Source: Marthasterias glacialis
Taxonomy: Eukaryota; Echinodermata; Asteroidea; Forcipulatida; Asteriidae
NCBI GenBank assembly: GCA_911728455.2
Contig: OU452239.1
Coordinates: forward strand, 9,344,328 to 9,408,327
Direction: 5' to 3'
Length of the DNA stretch: 64,000 nt
Shown: one piece after another, positions 21,801-31,600 of the stretch
Position numbering within the stretch: the stretch's first letter is position 1
How the letters are laid out: each line of letters begins with the position of its first letter
Program-made: the position numbers and the translations under genes
The notes under the pieces: model-generated
Told to the model about the DNA's origin: nothing
The model's input: the letters and a program-made list of their open reading frames with translations, nothing else
Databases searched by the model: none

Positions 21801-22089
21801 AAATGTTATATTGCTATTAATTATTATTTTAGTTTAGTTAGGCCTAATACTTAATTATTAATTTATTACTTTAATAGTTTACATTCATTCATACTGTCTG
21901 TCTGTAGCCTACGTACATACATTGTCATAATCCTATTTCTAGTTCAAGTTCGACATATCTGACAATGACTGTTTAATATTATTAAGGACTAACGTTAGAC
22001 TCGAGTAGGAAGTTACAGATAACTCAATTTGTATTTACCTCACTTTTACGAGAGCCCACACGAATCAAATCAGGTACTTCACCATCCAT
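9894..22089 (-). CDS. HMBS: Hydroxymethylbilane synthase (porphobilinogen deaminase), 9 coding exons
   Basis: This cytosolic enzyme of heme synthesis joins four porphobilinogen units into hydroxymethylbilane on a dipyrromethane cofactor. Coding exons (minus): 22039-22089, 17368-17440, 15887-16070, 14798-14875, 13606-13681, 12692-12805, 11684-11896, 10833-10928 and 9894-10079. All have GT donors and AG acceptors, phases agree, and the total is 1071 nt (356 residues; human about 361). Visible landmarks are VGSRKS near the N terminus, HSLKDLP with the catalytic Asp, TSSVRR and [12 protein letters not shown] (cofactor and substrate arginines), [11 protein letters not shown], and GGCSAPVA with the cofactor-binding Cys. 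The last exon ends in a lysine/glutamate-rich helix and TGA. The only ATG of exon 1 sits just before the conserved core, so this is a housekeeping-type start. A SINE lies about 10 bp after the exon 7 donor, and an exon-end array fills that intron. Residue 17 is Glu where Gln is usual. Untranslated exons were not sought. Confidence 0.95.
10309..10783. mobile_element. Foldback element in HMBS intron 8
   Basis: Diverged inverted arms of about 130 bp begin GCTTGCAATAATTTTGG and end AATGACTGCAAGC. The best-kept inner part is GAGCCAATCACTGCAAA near 10393, mirrored by TTTGCAGTGATTGGCTC near 10678. There is no transposase. Confidence 0.55.
10960..11340 (-). repeat. Tandem array of HMBS exon 7 end plus splice donor
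   Basis: Two extra copies of the last ~25 bp of exon 7 lie downstream in the intron (minus strand). One, near 11200-11225, reads TCACTGGTCTCTGATAGGGAG followed by GTAGGAAT. The other, near 11070-11093, reads TCACTCGTCACAGATAGCGAG followed by ACATGAAT. The true exon end is TCACTGGTCACCGATAGCGAG followed by GTATGAC. The intronic sequence after each also repeats (CTTGAGGTCAGACTAGACC and variants), giving units of roughly 130-150 bp. Confidence 0.8.
11350..11674 (-). repeat. tRNA-derived SINE, family A, beside the HMBS exon 7 donor
   Basis: The minus-strand head is TGGCGTGTCGTGGCCGAGTGG, with B box GGTTCGAGTCCTGG. The family A body follows, and the tail is (AAAT)n at 11335-11362. The head starts about 10 nt into the HMBS intron. 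A short possible target duplication, ATGAC, occurs on each side. It interrupts the first unit of the exon-end array, so it inserted after the array formed. Confidence 0.8.
11941..12075 (-). mobile_element. MITE copy ('GGCGGGGCTTAATGGATCGG' family)
   Basis: The reverse complement reads TTTCAATAGGATTTTGTCAG, then GTCGGACTTTC, then GGTGGCGTAGCC, then GTCAACA and GGGGCGGG. It parallels 31110-31236. It lies in HMBS intron 6, which also holds a partial tRNA-like or GC-rich repeat up to 12360. Confidence 0.55.
12930..13080. mobile_element. MITE with CAGGC.ATGCAACT ends
   Basis: The left end, CAGGCCATGCAACT, mirrors the right end, AGTTGCATGCCTGG. The ends match the elements at 41016-41161 and 46717-46863, while the interior is diverged. 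It lies in an HMBS intron. Confidence 0.55.
13378..13520. repeat. Two-copy tandem duplication (period ~73 bp)
   Basis: AAAAGAGGATTAAGAGATCG at about 13378 recurs at about 13451 as AAAAGAGGATTAGGAGATCG. Both are followed by 'ttttttacccttgacg.cattaacagtaaaa'. The pair lies in HMBS intron 5, about 85 bp from exon 5 (13606). Confidence 0.65.
13953..14233. mobile_element. MITE with GGCCCAATTTCAT ends
   Basis: The left end is GGCCCAATTTCATAGAACTGC and the right end is GCCCTATGAAATTGGGCCC. The interior is rich in 'gcttactg' and 'aagcaaatttt'. It is the same family as 46092-46341. It lies in an HMBS intron. Confidence 0.65.
15160..15233 (-). repeat. Family A SINE head fragment
   Basis: It contains CTCAAGGACACAAGTGTCATG and then GGGACTCGAACCCACA (reverse of a B box). 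The body is missing. It lies in an HMBS intron. Confidence 0.55.
15670..15810. mobile_element. Partial MITE with TTACACCACCGCAGCT end
   Basis: GCTTACACCACCGCAGCTCTGG matches the left end of the element at 59398-59535. The interior also shares 'gctgattggtacat' with the inverse of 'gtgccaatcagcatg'. The right end is degraded. Confidence 0.45.
16230..17220. repeat. GGATT-rich degenerate tandem repeats with poly-C/poly-A array in HMBS intron 2
   Basis: From 16797 to 17170 there are six tandem units of about 55-65 bp. Each holds ATTTGAAGGATTTTGAAGG, then ATTGAGGCCAACCCCCC, then a poly-A run of variable length. Looser 'ggaggatt' and 'gaaggattgagg' repeats flank it on both sides (16230-16445 and 17190-17215). 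The long minus-strand ORFs rich in Phe, Trp and Gly come from the poly-C/poly-A runs and are not genes. Confidence 0.8.
16577..16725. mobile_element. MITE with GG..AATTTCACAAAG ends, copy 1
   Basis: The left end GGGGTTAATTTCACAAAGC mirrors the right end CTTTGTAAAATCCACCCC. Internally it carries 'gattcatcttaag', 'gtgatttgtattgtgacatc' and 'aagatcaatctta'. Family members lie at 30129, 36719 (inverted) and 43862. Confidence 0.7.
18181..18536 (+). mobile_element. Possible solo/degraded LTR ending at GTTACA-TCGGTGGCAG
   Basis: The right end GTGTTACATCGGTGGCAG resembles the LTR/primer-binding-site junction at 63721-63741 (GTTACATTGGTGGCAG). A polyadenylation-type GCAATAAAC lies at about 18448. No matching start is clear (perhaps TGTGAAGG at 18181), and G-rich runs occupy 18205-18290. 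It could be the remnant of an LTR retrotransposon in an HMBS intron. Confidence 0.35.
18908..19235 (+). repeat. tRNA-derived SINE, family A, fullest copy
   Basis: The head has the A box TGGCCGAGTGGTTAG and the B box GGTTCGGGTCTC. These are followed by 'gacacttgtgtccttgagca', 'agccttctgctctaccagcc', 'ggttaccctgtttcagcccc' and the end 'gtgtctggcgacttccat', with an A-rich tail. It serves as the reference for the other family A copies. Confidence 0.8.
19607..19783 (+). mobile_element. MITE, ATAGACCTTTATCATG family, copy 1
   Basis: It starts ATAGACCTTTATCATGGTGC and ends GCATGATAAACTGGTC, an imperfect inverted terminus. It shares 'gccatcttgattttctccca' and 'tctggttcctttttgtacaa' with copies at 20752, 26224 and 44207. 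It lies in HMBS intron 1. Confidence 0.75.
20018..20097. repeat. Hairpin repeat with CGTTTCGACCCTAGCAG arms
   Basis: The arms are GCCTCACGTTTCGACCCTAG...TCTTTCTC and GAGAAAGATTCTGCTAGGG...GGAGGCC. The same hairpin family occurs at 36079-36176. Confidence 0.6.
20752..20930 (+). mobile_element. MITE, ATAGACCTTTATCATG family, copy 2
   Basis: The left end is ATAGACCTTTATCATGGTAC and the right end is GCATGGTAACGGTCTAT. The interior aligns with copy 1, about 1.1 kb away in the same orientation. Confidence 0.75.
21150..22030. other. AT-rich intronic DNA of HMBS intron 1
   Basis: No exon or clear element is visible. The 21,680-21,870 part is strongly AT-rich, with TTATTAATT-type runs. 'tacatgtacatac' phrases occur near 21,470. 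Confidence 0.35.
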
Positions 22090-22630
22090 CTTATCAATAT
22101 TCCAAACAGCGTAATTTGTTAACTTTTATAGTGATAATTTATCAGGAACCATACACCAGAAAGTGCGTTTCTTGTGTATAAAATTTTGCAAGTGAGCCTT
22201 AAACTCATGGCGCGCCACACAATGTGTGTTTTGGGGTGAAATGATTATTGTCTAGGGGTGCCTAAAAACATAATGAAGAGGGACAAACCATACTTTAAAA
22301 CTAGGGAGGACGAAATAACATTCATGTTAAAAAACAATAATAGTAACTCTTTTTTAAAATTGGTCATACAATTATTTGAGGCAATAAACTGTTTTTTTTT
22401 GTTAAATACTGGATTGTTGATCAGAGAGTTGAGGCGGGTAAACGATGGAACGACTAGAACAGGTTTAGGTTCTGGAGAAAACACGCTTCATTTTGTGGAA
22501 GCCGCCCTCTGTTGGCTAAGTGTTGCGAGGTTATTGCGGATACGTGGCCGAATCCAGCACATCGGACGAGTCCGGTAAAAGTGGGCGAAAAAACATACAT
22601 TTTTATTCCAGTTTCCAACGTTTCGTAACA
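22090..22630. promoter_or_regulatory. Shared upstream region between HMBS and ARCN1 (candidate bidirectional promoter)
   Basis: These 541 bp separate the two start codons. The half next to ARCN1 (22500-22620) is GC-richer, with 'gccgccctctgttggc' and several CpGs ('gcggatacgtggccgaa', 'catcggacgagtccgg'), while the HMBS half is AT-rich. No TATA box is obvious near ARCN1. Bidirectional use is inferred from the head-to-head layout of two housekeeping genes. Confidence 0.55.
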
Positions 22631-25600
22631 ATGGTAAGAAACTTCTTTGAATTTTACAAGTTTCAGATATTTTTACAGTCTGGTTCTTAAAAATATTTGT
22701 TGGAAAACTTGAATTGAATGAAGTTAAATATGGTGATGTGTAACTTTATAATGTTTGGACTGTTTTTTGAGTAAAATTATTTTGGCTGCATTACAATTGT
22801 GTGGGATATTCGTCTAATTCCGACATCTTCGTACAAAATCTGGCGAAAATGCTGTAGGCCTATCTGACTATCATTTTATCTCCCGAAAGGTCAGGCAAAA
22901 ATGCTGTATCCGGCCGCCACTTTATCTCCCATACTTACAGTCTTGTGTTTTTCAATTGAATAATAACACTTAACACCTCACTCTCACACTCACAAGTCAC
23001 AGTCACACTGTCACTGTCATTGATTGACTGTCATGTCACTCAGACTGTGTATCTTAAACTAAAACAAATGATGTTCAAATGTTAAATGTTAGACCCAGTA
23101 TACTGGCCACTGTACTCCTTTTTGAGATTTTGACATTATCGGTCATATTACTGCGCATCGACAGTAAGGTATATGTATGTTCGCCTTTGACTGCTTATGA
23201 CGAAGTGGATTTAAAACAAATCTGTGATACCCTGTTAAAAAAAACAGCACGATACCAGCTGTGTAGAGCGTGCGCTCGGCCAATCATGGCATATGGGAAC
23301 TGGTATCCTGTCTTGTCTGCACAAAACAATATGCAAGTCAGGGCATCAGCGCACAAGCAATCCTTTTTGTTAGGAAACAGTAGTTGATGTCACGTACGTT
23401 GTAGTAAAATGCAGATCGTAACAACTGCACTTTTAGTTGGCCTAAAAATTCAACGATTTGGAAGACATAAAATGATCGTGAGTACAATTAAATGCATTTT
23501 ATTTCATCTTTGATATCTTGAGAAGCCAGTAGGCGGTCCTACTAATTGCCGACCCCTGCCGACCCCTACCGACAACTCGAAAAAACCTACCGACAACTCA
23601 TTCCAAATGCACTCTTAGTCACTGATTTAAGCTTTAAATGATAGATAATGTTACTTTGAGTCCTAAAAGCGTTATTTTTTACTTCTTTGATATGAGAGAA
23701 ATAAGTGTTTTCAATCACGGAATGTGATTTTCCGCGACGCAGTAGTACTGTCCGCCATGATGCTCGATTATGCGAAGTGGACTAAACCATTTATCGATGG
23801 GTATAGTATAACTTTGTATGACAACAGAGGGCGCCCTTCAAGAGCACAAGTGCAGCATTTCTAGCTTAATGAAAATAACATTTAAATATGAACATTTTAA
23901 AACCTTTTCTCTTCAAAAACAAAATGATTCAACACGGGTATGAAGGGTTTATTCTAAAATTATTTCCCGATCTAGTTTAGAAGGGCGTCCTCTGTTGTCA
24001 AACAAATTTTAAGTATACCCATTGGTAAATGGTTTAGTCCACTACGCGTAATCGAGCATCATGGCGGACAGGACTACTGCGTCGCGGAAAATCACATTCC
24101 GTGATTGAAAATACTTATTTCTCTCATATCAAAGAAGTAAAAATAAGGCTTTTAGGACTCAAAGTAGCATCATCTATCATTTATAGCTTTAAACAGTGAC
24201 TAAGAGTGCATTTGGAATGAGTTGTCGGTAGGTTTTTTTAAGTTGTCGGTAGGGGTCGGCAGGGGTCGGCAATTAGTAGGACCCGCCAGTAGGTGATTTT
24301 CCAGCAATTCTGTTGAGTCTTTGTCGTAATTTTGGCAATTTTTTGAACAAGGTATCACAGATTCGTTTTAAATCCGCTTTGTCATAAGCCGTCAAAGCGA
24401 ACATTGGGGCACTAGTGCGACCGATAATGTCAAAATCTCAACAAAAGGAGTACGGCGCCCCAGTTACTGGTAGGGTTGTGCATAAATGCTAGAGGGTGCT
24501 CTTCGTTTGGAAGTAACATTTTGTTAATGGAAACTTGTGACAAAAATTTGGCCTTTGACCATGTTGACGAACGCTTTCCGCGACCAGAATGATTAAAAAA
24601 ATACATTTATTTTCATACTGTGTTATTAGTACTTTCCCATGACGTATAACATGAGAATAAAGACCCAAACAGAGTTTTAATCTTTTTTTAATACAAATAT
24701 GATGTACGCATATAAAGTAGATCAGTGCAAAAATAACAAATGGATTGCTTGATATTTCTCCTCCCTGCAGGTGCTCCTTGCAGCAGCCATCTGCACAAAG
24801 AGCGGCAAGGCTCTGATCTCTCGACAGTTCGTCGAGATGACGCGTGCACGCATAGAGGGCCTCCTAGCAGCCTTCCCCAAGCTCATGAACACAGGCAAAC
24901 AACACACATTCGTCGAGACAGAAAGTGTCAGATACGTCTACCAACCGCTTGAGAAGCTGTACATGCTTCTCATCACCACAAAAACCAGTAATATTCTCGA
25001 AGATTTGGAGACGCTTAGGTTATTTTCCAGAGTGGTGAGTTCCAGTGTGATTTTGTTCTTCTTCTGTTGAATATATAAAACTTGTAGAAACAAATTGACT
25101 GTTCAAATGAGACCTTTCAATCAGTTGCCGCCGGGAATCTACCATTTTTTTCCCGTCCACCCACATGGGATCATTTTCTCAGAATTGCTGGAATAATGTT
25201 TTTCTTTGAGAGTGCCGCTGGCACAAAGAAACCTTGAGTTGACAAAGCCAAGAGAACAAAGATTCTCTTTGTAGCACATCGATTTTTGATTTCTCTACTA
25301 AGAATGTGTCAAATACACGCACTGTCGATTGCAGACAGCGTCGGCCACGGCTGAGGATTGTACTAAACCCGAAACCAAGGCTGGACCCCGTGTTCACTCT
25401 GACTTACCTCCACTGAGCCGAAATACAATGAATAAACAATGGTGGAAGCCTCTTGAATTCTCGTAATCCTCTTCTTGGAACAAGAGGACAAAGGTCTGGA
25501 ATCGGGGATTACACAGTAACCTTTTCTCATAATGGGTAAAAATCGGCAAAATATTTAAGACCATGTTTCCTCTGTAAGTTAATGAAACTGGAGTTTGCTT

Positions 25601-28600
25601 TTGAAGGTGTTAATGGATGATGTTTGGCAAAGTGGAACGAGGAGCTTGTAAAACAATTTTTCACCAACTGCTGCTTTTTTTTTTGCATTTGACAAGTTAA
25701 ATGAAAGATAAAGCAGTGTGTCCAGTTTTCAAAAGAAACAGGTGCTCCCCTGTTGCTAACACCATGATACTGACCCCAAAGATCCCCCTGTTTTTATTCT
25801 CTTCTTGCAGATCCCAGAGTACTGCCGAGCCATGGAAGAATCGGAGATCCTTGACCATTCCTTTGAGCTGATTTTTGCATTTGACGAGATCGTAGCGTTG
25901 GGTTACAGGGAGAACGTGAATCTGGCACAGATTCGTACATTCACAGAAATGGACTCTCATGAGGAGAAAGTATTCCAAGCTGTCAGACAGGTAAGATGGC
26001 TATCCCCATTGTACAACTGGGAATCATGTCCACAGTTGGGTGTGTTCCCAATTGGGCTTTGTAAACTCTGGCCCTTGTAGAACAGTACATGTTTTCCCAT
26101 GTTCCAGTAGCTCAGGTAAAAAACAAACTTAGCAAAGCTGAGCAAGTTACCGTAGGGTAGGCTAAACTATTCTTGTTGCTTTATTCAGGCCTGATTCAAG
26201 ACTTCTCGGAAGCAACAGAGGCAATAGACCTTTATCATGCCACCACCATCTTGGTCATGTTCCCCGTATCCAATAACAGTAATAGATGCTCATATTCATT
26301 GTACTTAAAAGAACCAGACTATTTGTCCTTCTAGCCTCGGTTTGGTTACATTGGTTTGAATGGGAGAAAATCAAGATGGCCGCACCATGATAAAGGTCTA
26401 TTGCCTTCATGCCTTTGGTCATTACCTTGGCTTGGTGCCCCTGGTCATCACCTTGGTGCCCCTTGAACTGTTCCAATAGAAGAAAAAAATCGTTCATAGA
26501 GGTGGCCTCTACAAAGGAAAAACAACCTTCAGGGTTCTCCCCAGGTTTTTTCAAAACTGGGGGGTATTCTGGGCCAAAATTTTGAAAGTGTGGCGGAAGC
26601 ACGCTGAATTGGTAGCAGGTCCTTGGAATGTTTTTATTTAATGTTTATGTTTAGTTTGAAAAGCTCTACTGTGCAATCTGAAGCATTTAAAATGGTTTTA
26701 TGGTAGGATTTTTTTGTGAATTTGATATAAAAATCTAAAAAAAAAACAAACAAAAAACAAATTATTACTATTTTTTTTTTGCGTATCGGCCGTAATTGCT
26801 GCGTATCGGCCCGTAATTCGCGCGTATGGGCCCGATACGCTAGCTTGTGCATGGGGAGAACCCTGACCTTGCCCTCACAAGATCGAATCTGTCAAACTGA
26901 ACTGTGTCAAACTGACCTGGATTGTTTCAAAGTGATGCAGGAGCTGAGTCCAAAATCCCATTATTTAACCAGTTTTGGGGGTCAGCCTGACCCAGAAATG
27001 GGTCCTTGGACCAGCAATTCCGGGTCAAATTCCAACAGGAGTTTTTAGAGCCTGTTCTTCGACTTTATACAAGTGTGGTGGAGGATTTGCTAGCATTCAT
27101 TTACATTTTTGTTGTTGCTTGAAAAGTATTCGCTCAGCAAGTCAACACCTTGTGAACCAAGATCTCATTGTTCCTGGGGAGATAGATCCTTCTGTATTGC
27201 TCCCTCCCCCCACTTCCATCCCTCAGCTCTTTCAAGACTTCCCTCAAAACCCATCTCATGACAATTTCCAACAATGGCACAGTTTGCTTTTAGTGTCTTT
27301 TTTCTGTTTTTGTTCTTTATTGTTGCGTCTTGAGCGTCTACTTGTTAGGTGGATATGTTGCTCTCTACAAGTGAAATATTATTATTATTATTTTTCCAAA
27401 AGGTGTACACATCTCGTAACTCAAATCCCAAACAGGCATTTAAGAAACTGTCTTCTGAGTGTAACACAATCCAAACATTTGTTAGTAGAGCGATCCATTA
27501 AGCAACTGACTAGCAACAGCACATGGTGTGACTTTCTTGCCACAATCGCAGCGATGGTTCACATACAATGTCGGATACACACACGTACATGGTTTTCGTG
27601 AACGGGATGGATTTAGGTTCATGGCCTTTTGACCAGTGCCTTGAGTCCAGTGCGGACAGGAACACTATGATTGTACAGGGACTACTGCTGTGGGATTTAC
27701 ACCACCGGAACACGAAAAAAGTTAAAACAAAACAAAAGTAAGTGTGTGCTGTTGTGTGTCAGGACAGTGGCGGCGGCTTGCCTTCTTTTCTAACTTTGGT
27801 CTGAATTTCAGTGGCCGTTGTCCAGGCATTGATTGGTCAGTACGTCAGTAGGCGGGGCTTAATGGATCGGTCTATTGTTGGTGACTGTAAGCGAAGTAAG
27901 GGGTCCGTCTGGGGAATGAGCGTGTTTTTACCACTGTTATTTGCGTTCTTTGACAGACTCAAGAACGTGAAGCAAAACAAGAGATGCAGCGAAGGGCAAA
28001 AGAGCTGCAGCGCAGTCGCCGCGAGGCAGAGAAGAGCGGTCGTCGTGGTGTCGGGTTTGGGAGTGGCTTTGGGTCCTCATCATCTCGTGGGCCTGATGTG
28101 ACTCCGGTTATGGCCGATACTTCTGTGGAAAAGACCAGGCCATCTGCAGCTCCAACAAAGTAAGTACCAACACTAACATCTAGATTGTGGAACTGTGTTG
28201 AGTTACATATTTTACAGGCTGATATCCGGACTTTGTGAGTTCAAACTCAGGCCTTGATCTTAACTGAGGCCACTGAGGCCATTGGCCTCATGCCCTGTCG
28301 AGTTGGCTAGCATGCCCATCAGAAAAATTGCACTGACACTACCAACTTGGCCAGCATGCTCTTGTACAATTTCTCTGATTTGGCCAGCAAAGGCCTGCCC
28401 CCGTTTTTCTTAAGATCAAGGGCCTGCAAACTAAGTTACTTACTAGCTTTAGAGACAAGAGCCAAGTTTTACAGAGCTGCTAAAAATGACACTGTTGCTT
28501 CACTGTTTTCTGCTAAGCAAAAAGCTAAGCGAAAAATAAGCAGGAAACCAGTTGAAAATGTTACATATGACATGTTGGTAACCTTATTTTAGTAAGCAAG

Positions 28601-31600
28601 ATTGTTTCGTCTTAGCTAATTTTTTGTTTTTTATCAGCTCCATGAAATTGGGTCCGTGTTTTATGTTTCAAAGCAACATCTTTTGTAACCCACCAATTTA
28701 TTGAATTCAACCTATATAATCCCACCTCTGCAACCGATAATCAGTGGTGATCATATTTTCATGTTTGTTATTTCTTGTAGTCTAAAATGGTTTAACCCTC
28801 CTGTGCAATGTGTTCCACAAACTTCCACAAAATTGCCTACCCCTTACATCCGTGGTGCATTTGCATGCTTTCCACAAACTTTTGAATGTTCTTCTGAAGA
28901 GTAGTGCACAAGTACAGTGTACCACAAAGTTCCACAGTGAAATAAACAAAGTCCTACACTGAAAAGGTTTTACTGCAGGATTATGTGGAACTGACCTGCT
29001 ATGCTCAGACAGTGCCTCGTTTTCCCAGATGCCATGGGACTACATGTATGTGGTTTCTATGTTCTTCAAAATTCCACAGTTTTACTTTGTGGAAGCGGAT
29101 CGAAATTCCACAATTTGCTGTGGTATTGGGCGGAATTGAACAAAGTGCACTGATTGTAGGAGGTTTAATTGGTAAACGCTTTCATTGCATGGCTTCATTC
29201 AGTCAGGGATGCCCGTTTTCCGGCTATTTCCTGGAATTTCATCTTTTTCAAATTTTTCCCCAAGAAATTCGGCTCTCCATTTTTCATTAGGCCGGAAGGA
29301 AATTCCTGAACAGCTGTGCATACCGATACCCTCTGAAGTTTTCTGTAGAGTTTGGTAGCTCGTCTAATACTTAATGTTGTGACTGCACCTTCATGTTCGG
29401 TGATATTCAGCCAAGTAATGGTCTATGTTTATCTGTTTTTATTATTTTTTTTCCAGACCCAGCAAGACAGGCAAGGCCATGAAGCTGAGCAGTAAGACAA
29501 AGGACGTAGACAGCTTTGTCGACAAGCTGAGGACGGAGGGACAGAATGTCATATCATCAACAACAAAATCTAAACAGTCGGCCAGCATCGCCAAAACCAC
29601 CACCCCATCAAACAAAACAGAAGTGTAAGCGAGCAGTTTCAATCAATTAGGGACATGCTCTTATCATAATTGGGAAAGCCCTCCAAAATTTGTACTTATT
29701 GTTTTGCTCTGAGATTAGAGCCTTAGAGCTCCGCGGATAGCACTGAACAATTTATTGCTAAGCAAAGACATGCAGGGTACCAGTCACAAATGGTACATGT
29801 TACATGGCATTTTAGCTGGTAACCTTATTCTGGTAAGCATAATTTTGTTATGTGCAATGCTTGGCTACTTTTTGTACTCGAGCGGCTTTATGAAATTGGG
29901 ACCTGTGGTGGATTTAACAAAGCTATTCCTAACTTAGGACTAGTCCTAACTTATGACTAGTCCTAACTTATAACTGGTCCTAACTTATGACTAGTCCTAA
30001 CTTATGACTAGTCCTAACTTATGACTAGTCCTAACTTATGACTAGTCCTATAAGTTAGGATTAGTTTCTCCTCTTAACTCGAGATAAGACTAGTCCTAGC
30101 GCTGTGTGAAATCCACAACTGGTATCAAGGGTCGATTTCGAAAAGCACTATGAATCATCTTAAGATGAGTTGTCAGTATTACCATAGTGATTTGTATTGT
30201 GACATCACACTTTGCTTAGCGTTTAAGATTGATACACAGTTAAGATCAATCTTAAGCTCTTTTTGAAACTGGCCCTAGGTTTATTAGAAAGCTGTTTATC
30301 TGTCATTATGTTGCCCACTTTGAAATGGTCAATTTGTAATTGGATCCACAGTGTTCACCTACGTGTGGAAGAGAAGATGACCCTTAATGCGGGACGAGAG
30401 GGAGGATTACAGAGTCTAGAGTGCCATGGTATGATTGCACTCAGGATTAATGAGAAGAGTGAACAGATGGGCAAGATTAAGATCGGCATAGCAAACAGCG
30501 ATGACAAGGGAATACAGATACAGGTGAATAGAATAAAGGGGCTAGAGTGTATCGGGGTACAGAATGTAAGGTAACAGAATGATTGGGGTAAGTATGACTG
30601 CACTCAGGATTAATAAGAAAAGTGAACAGATGGGCAAGATTAAGATCGACATAGCAAACAACGATGACAAGGGAATACAGATACAGGTGAATAGAATTAA
30701 GGGGCTAGAAGGTATCGGGGTACAGAATGTAAGGTAACAGAATGATTGGGGTAGGTATGACTGTACTCAGGATTATTGAGAAGAGTGAACCGATGGGCAA
30801 GTGATGACAAGGGAATACAGATACAGGTGAATAGAATAAAGGGGCTAGAGTGTATCGGGGTACAGAATGTAAGGTAACAGAATGATTGGGGTAGGTATGA
30901 TTGCACTCAGGATTAATGAGAAGAGTGAACAGATGGGCAAGATTAAGATCGGCATAGCAAACAGCGATGACAAAGGAATACAGATACAGGTGAATAGAAT
31001 AAAGGGGCTAGAAGGTATCGGGGTACAGAATGTAAGGTAACAGTACAATGGGATACAGAATGATTTTGGTAGGTACAGCATTGGCTAAATCACCACTGCA
31101 CACGTGGGCAGCACAATGTAGAACGCATGTTTACGTTTTCCAATAGGATTTCTATCGGGTCGGACTTTTGGTGGCGTACCCAAGCCTGTGATTGGTCAAC
31201 ACGTATGGGGGCGGGGCTTAATGGATCGGTCTATTAGTTAAATGGAACCCAAATGAGATATTGTCAGTAGCCGACATTATCACACCTAACTAGCAGCCAA
31301 TCACAAACAAAAATTAGCCATGTTTTTGACAGCAAGAGGGCGCAGTACCAATTCCATTTTGAAAATACAAAAATATTCAAAAACATTTAAAAAAAAAAAA
31401 CTCTCAGAGCAAATTGATTACATTGTAAAACTGTCAATAAAAAAAATCTAAAAAGTTGTATATTAACTGCCTTGTTAGAAGTCTAATTGCATCTGGTTTC
31501 CCACAATATTTGTATGGTTTGACCCCCAATTTACCCCAAAGGGCGCCCTCTTGCAGTCACAAATAAGGCCTATTGACATGTTACATTTTGTTTATGCATT

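Noticed and set aside
26975-27601. 208-residue plus-strand ORF
   Set aside because: It has no conserved domain as a whole; part resembles a LINE 3' end with frame changes, the rest is intron of ARCN1.
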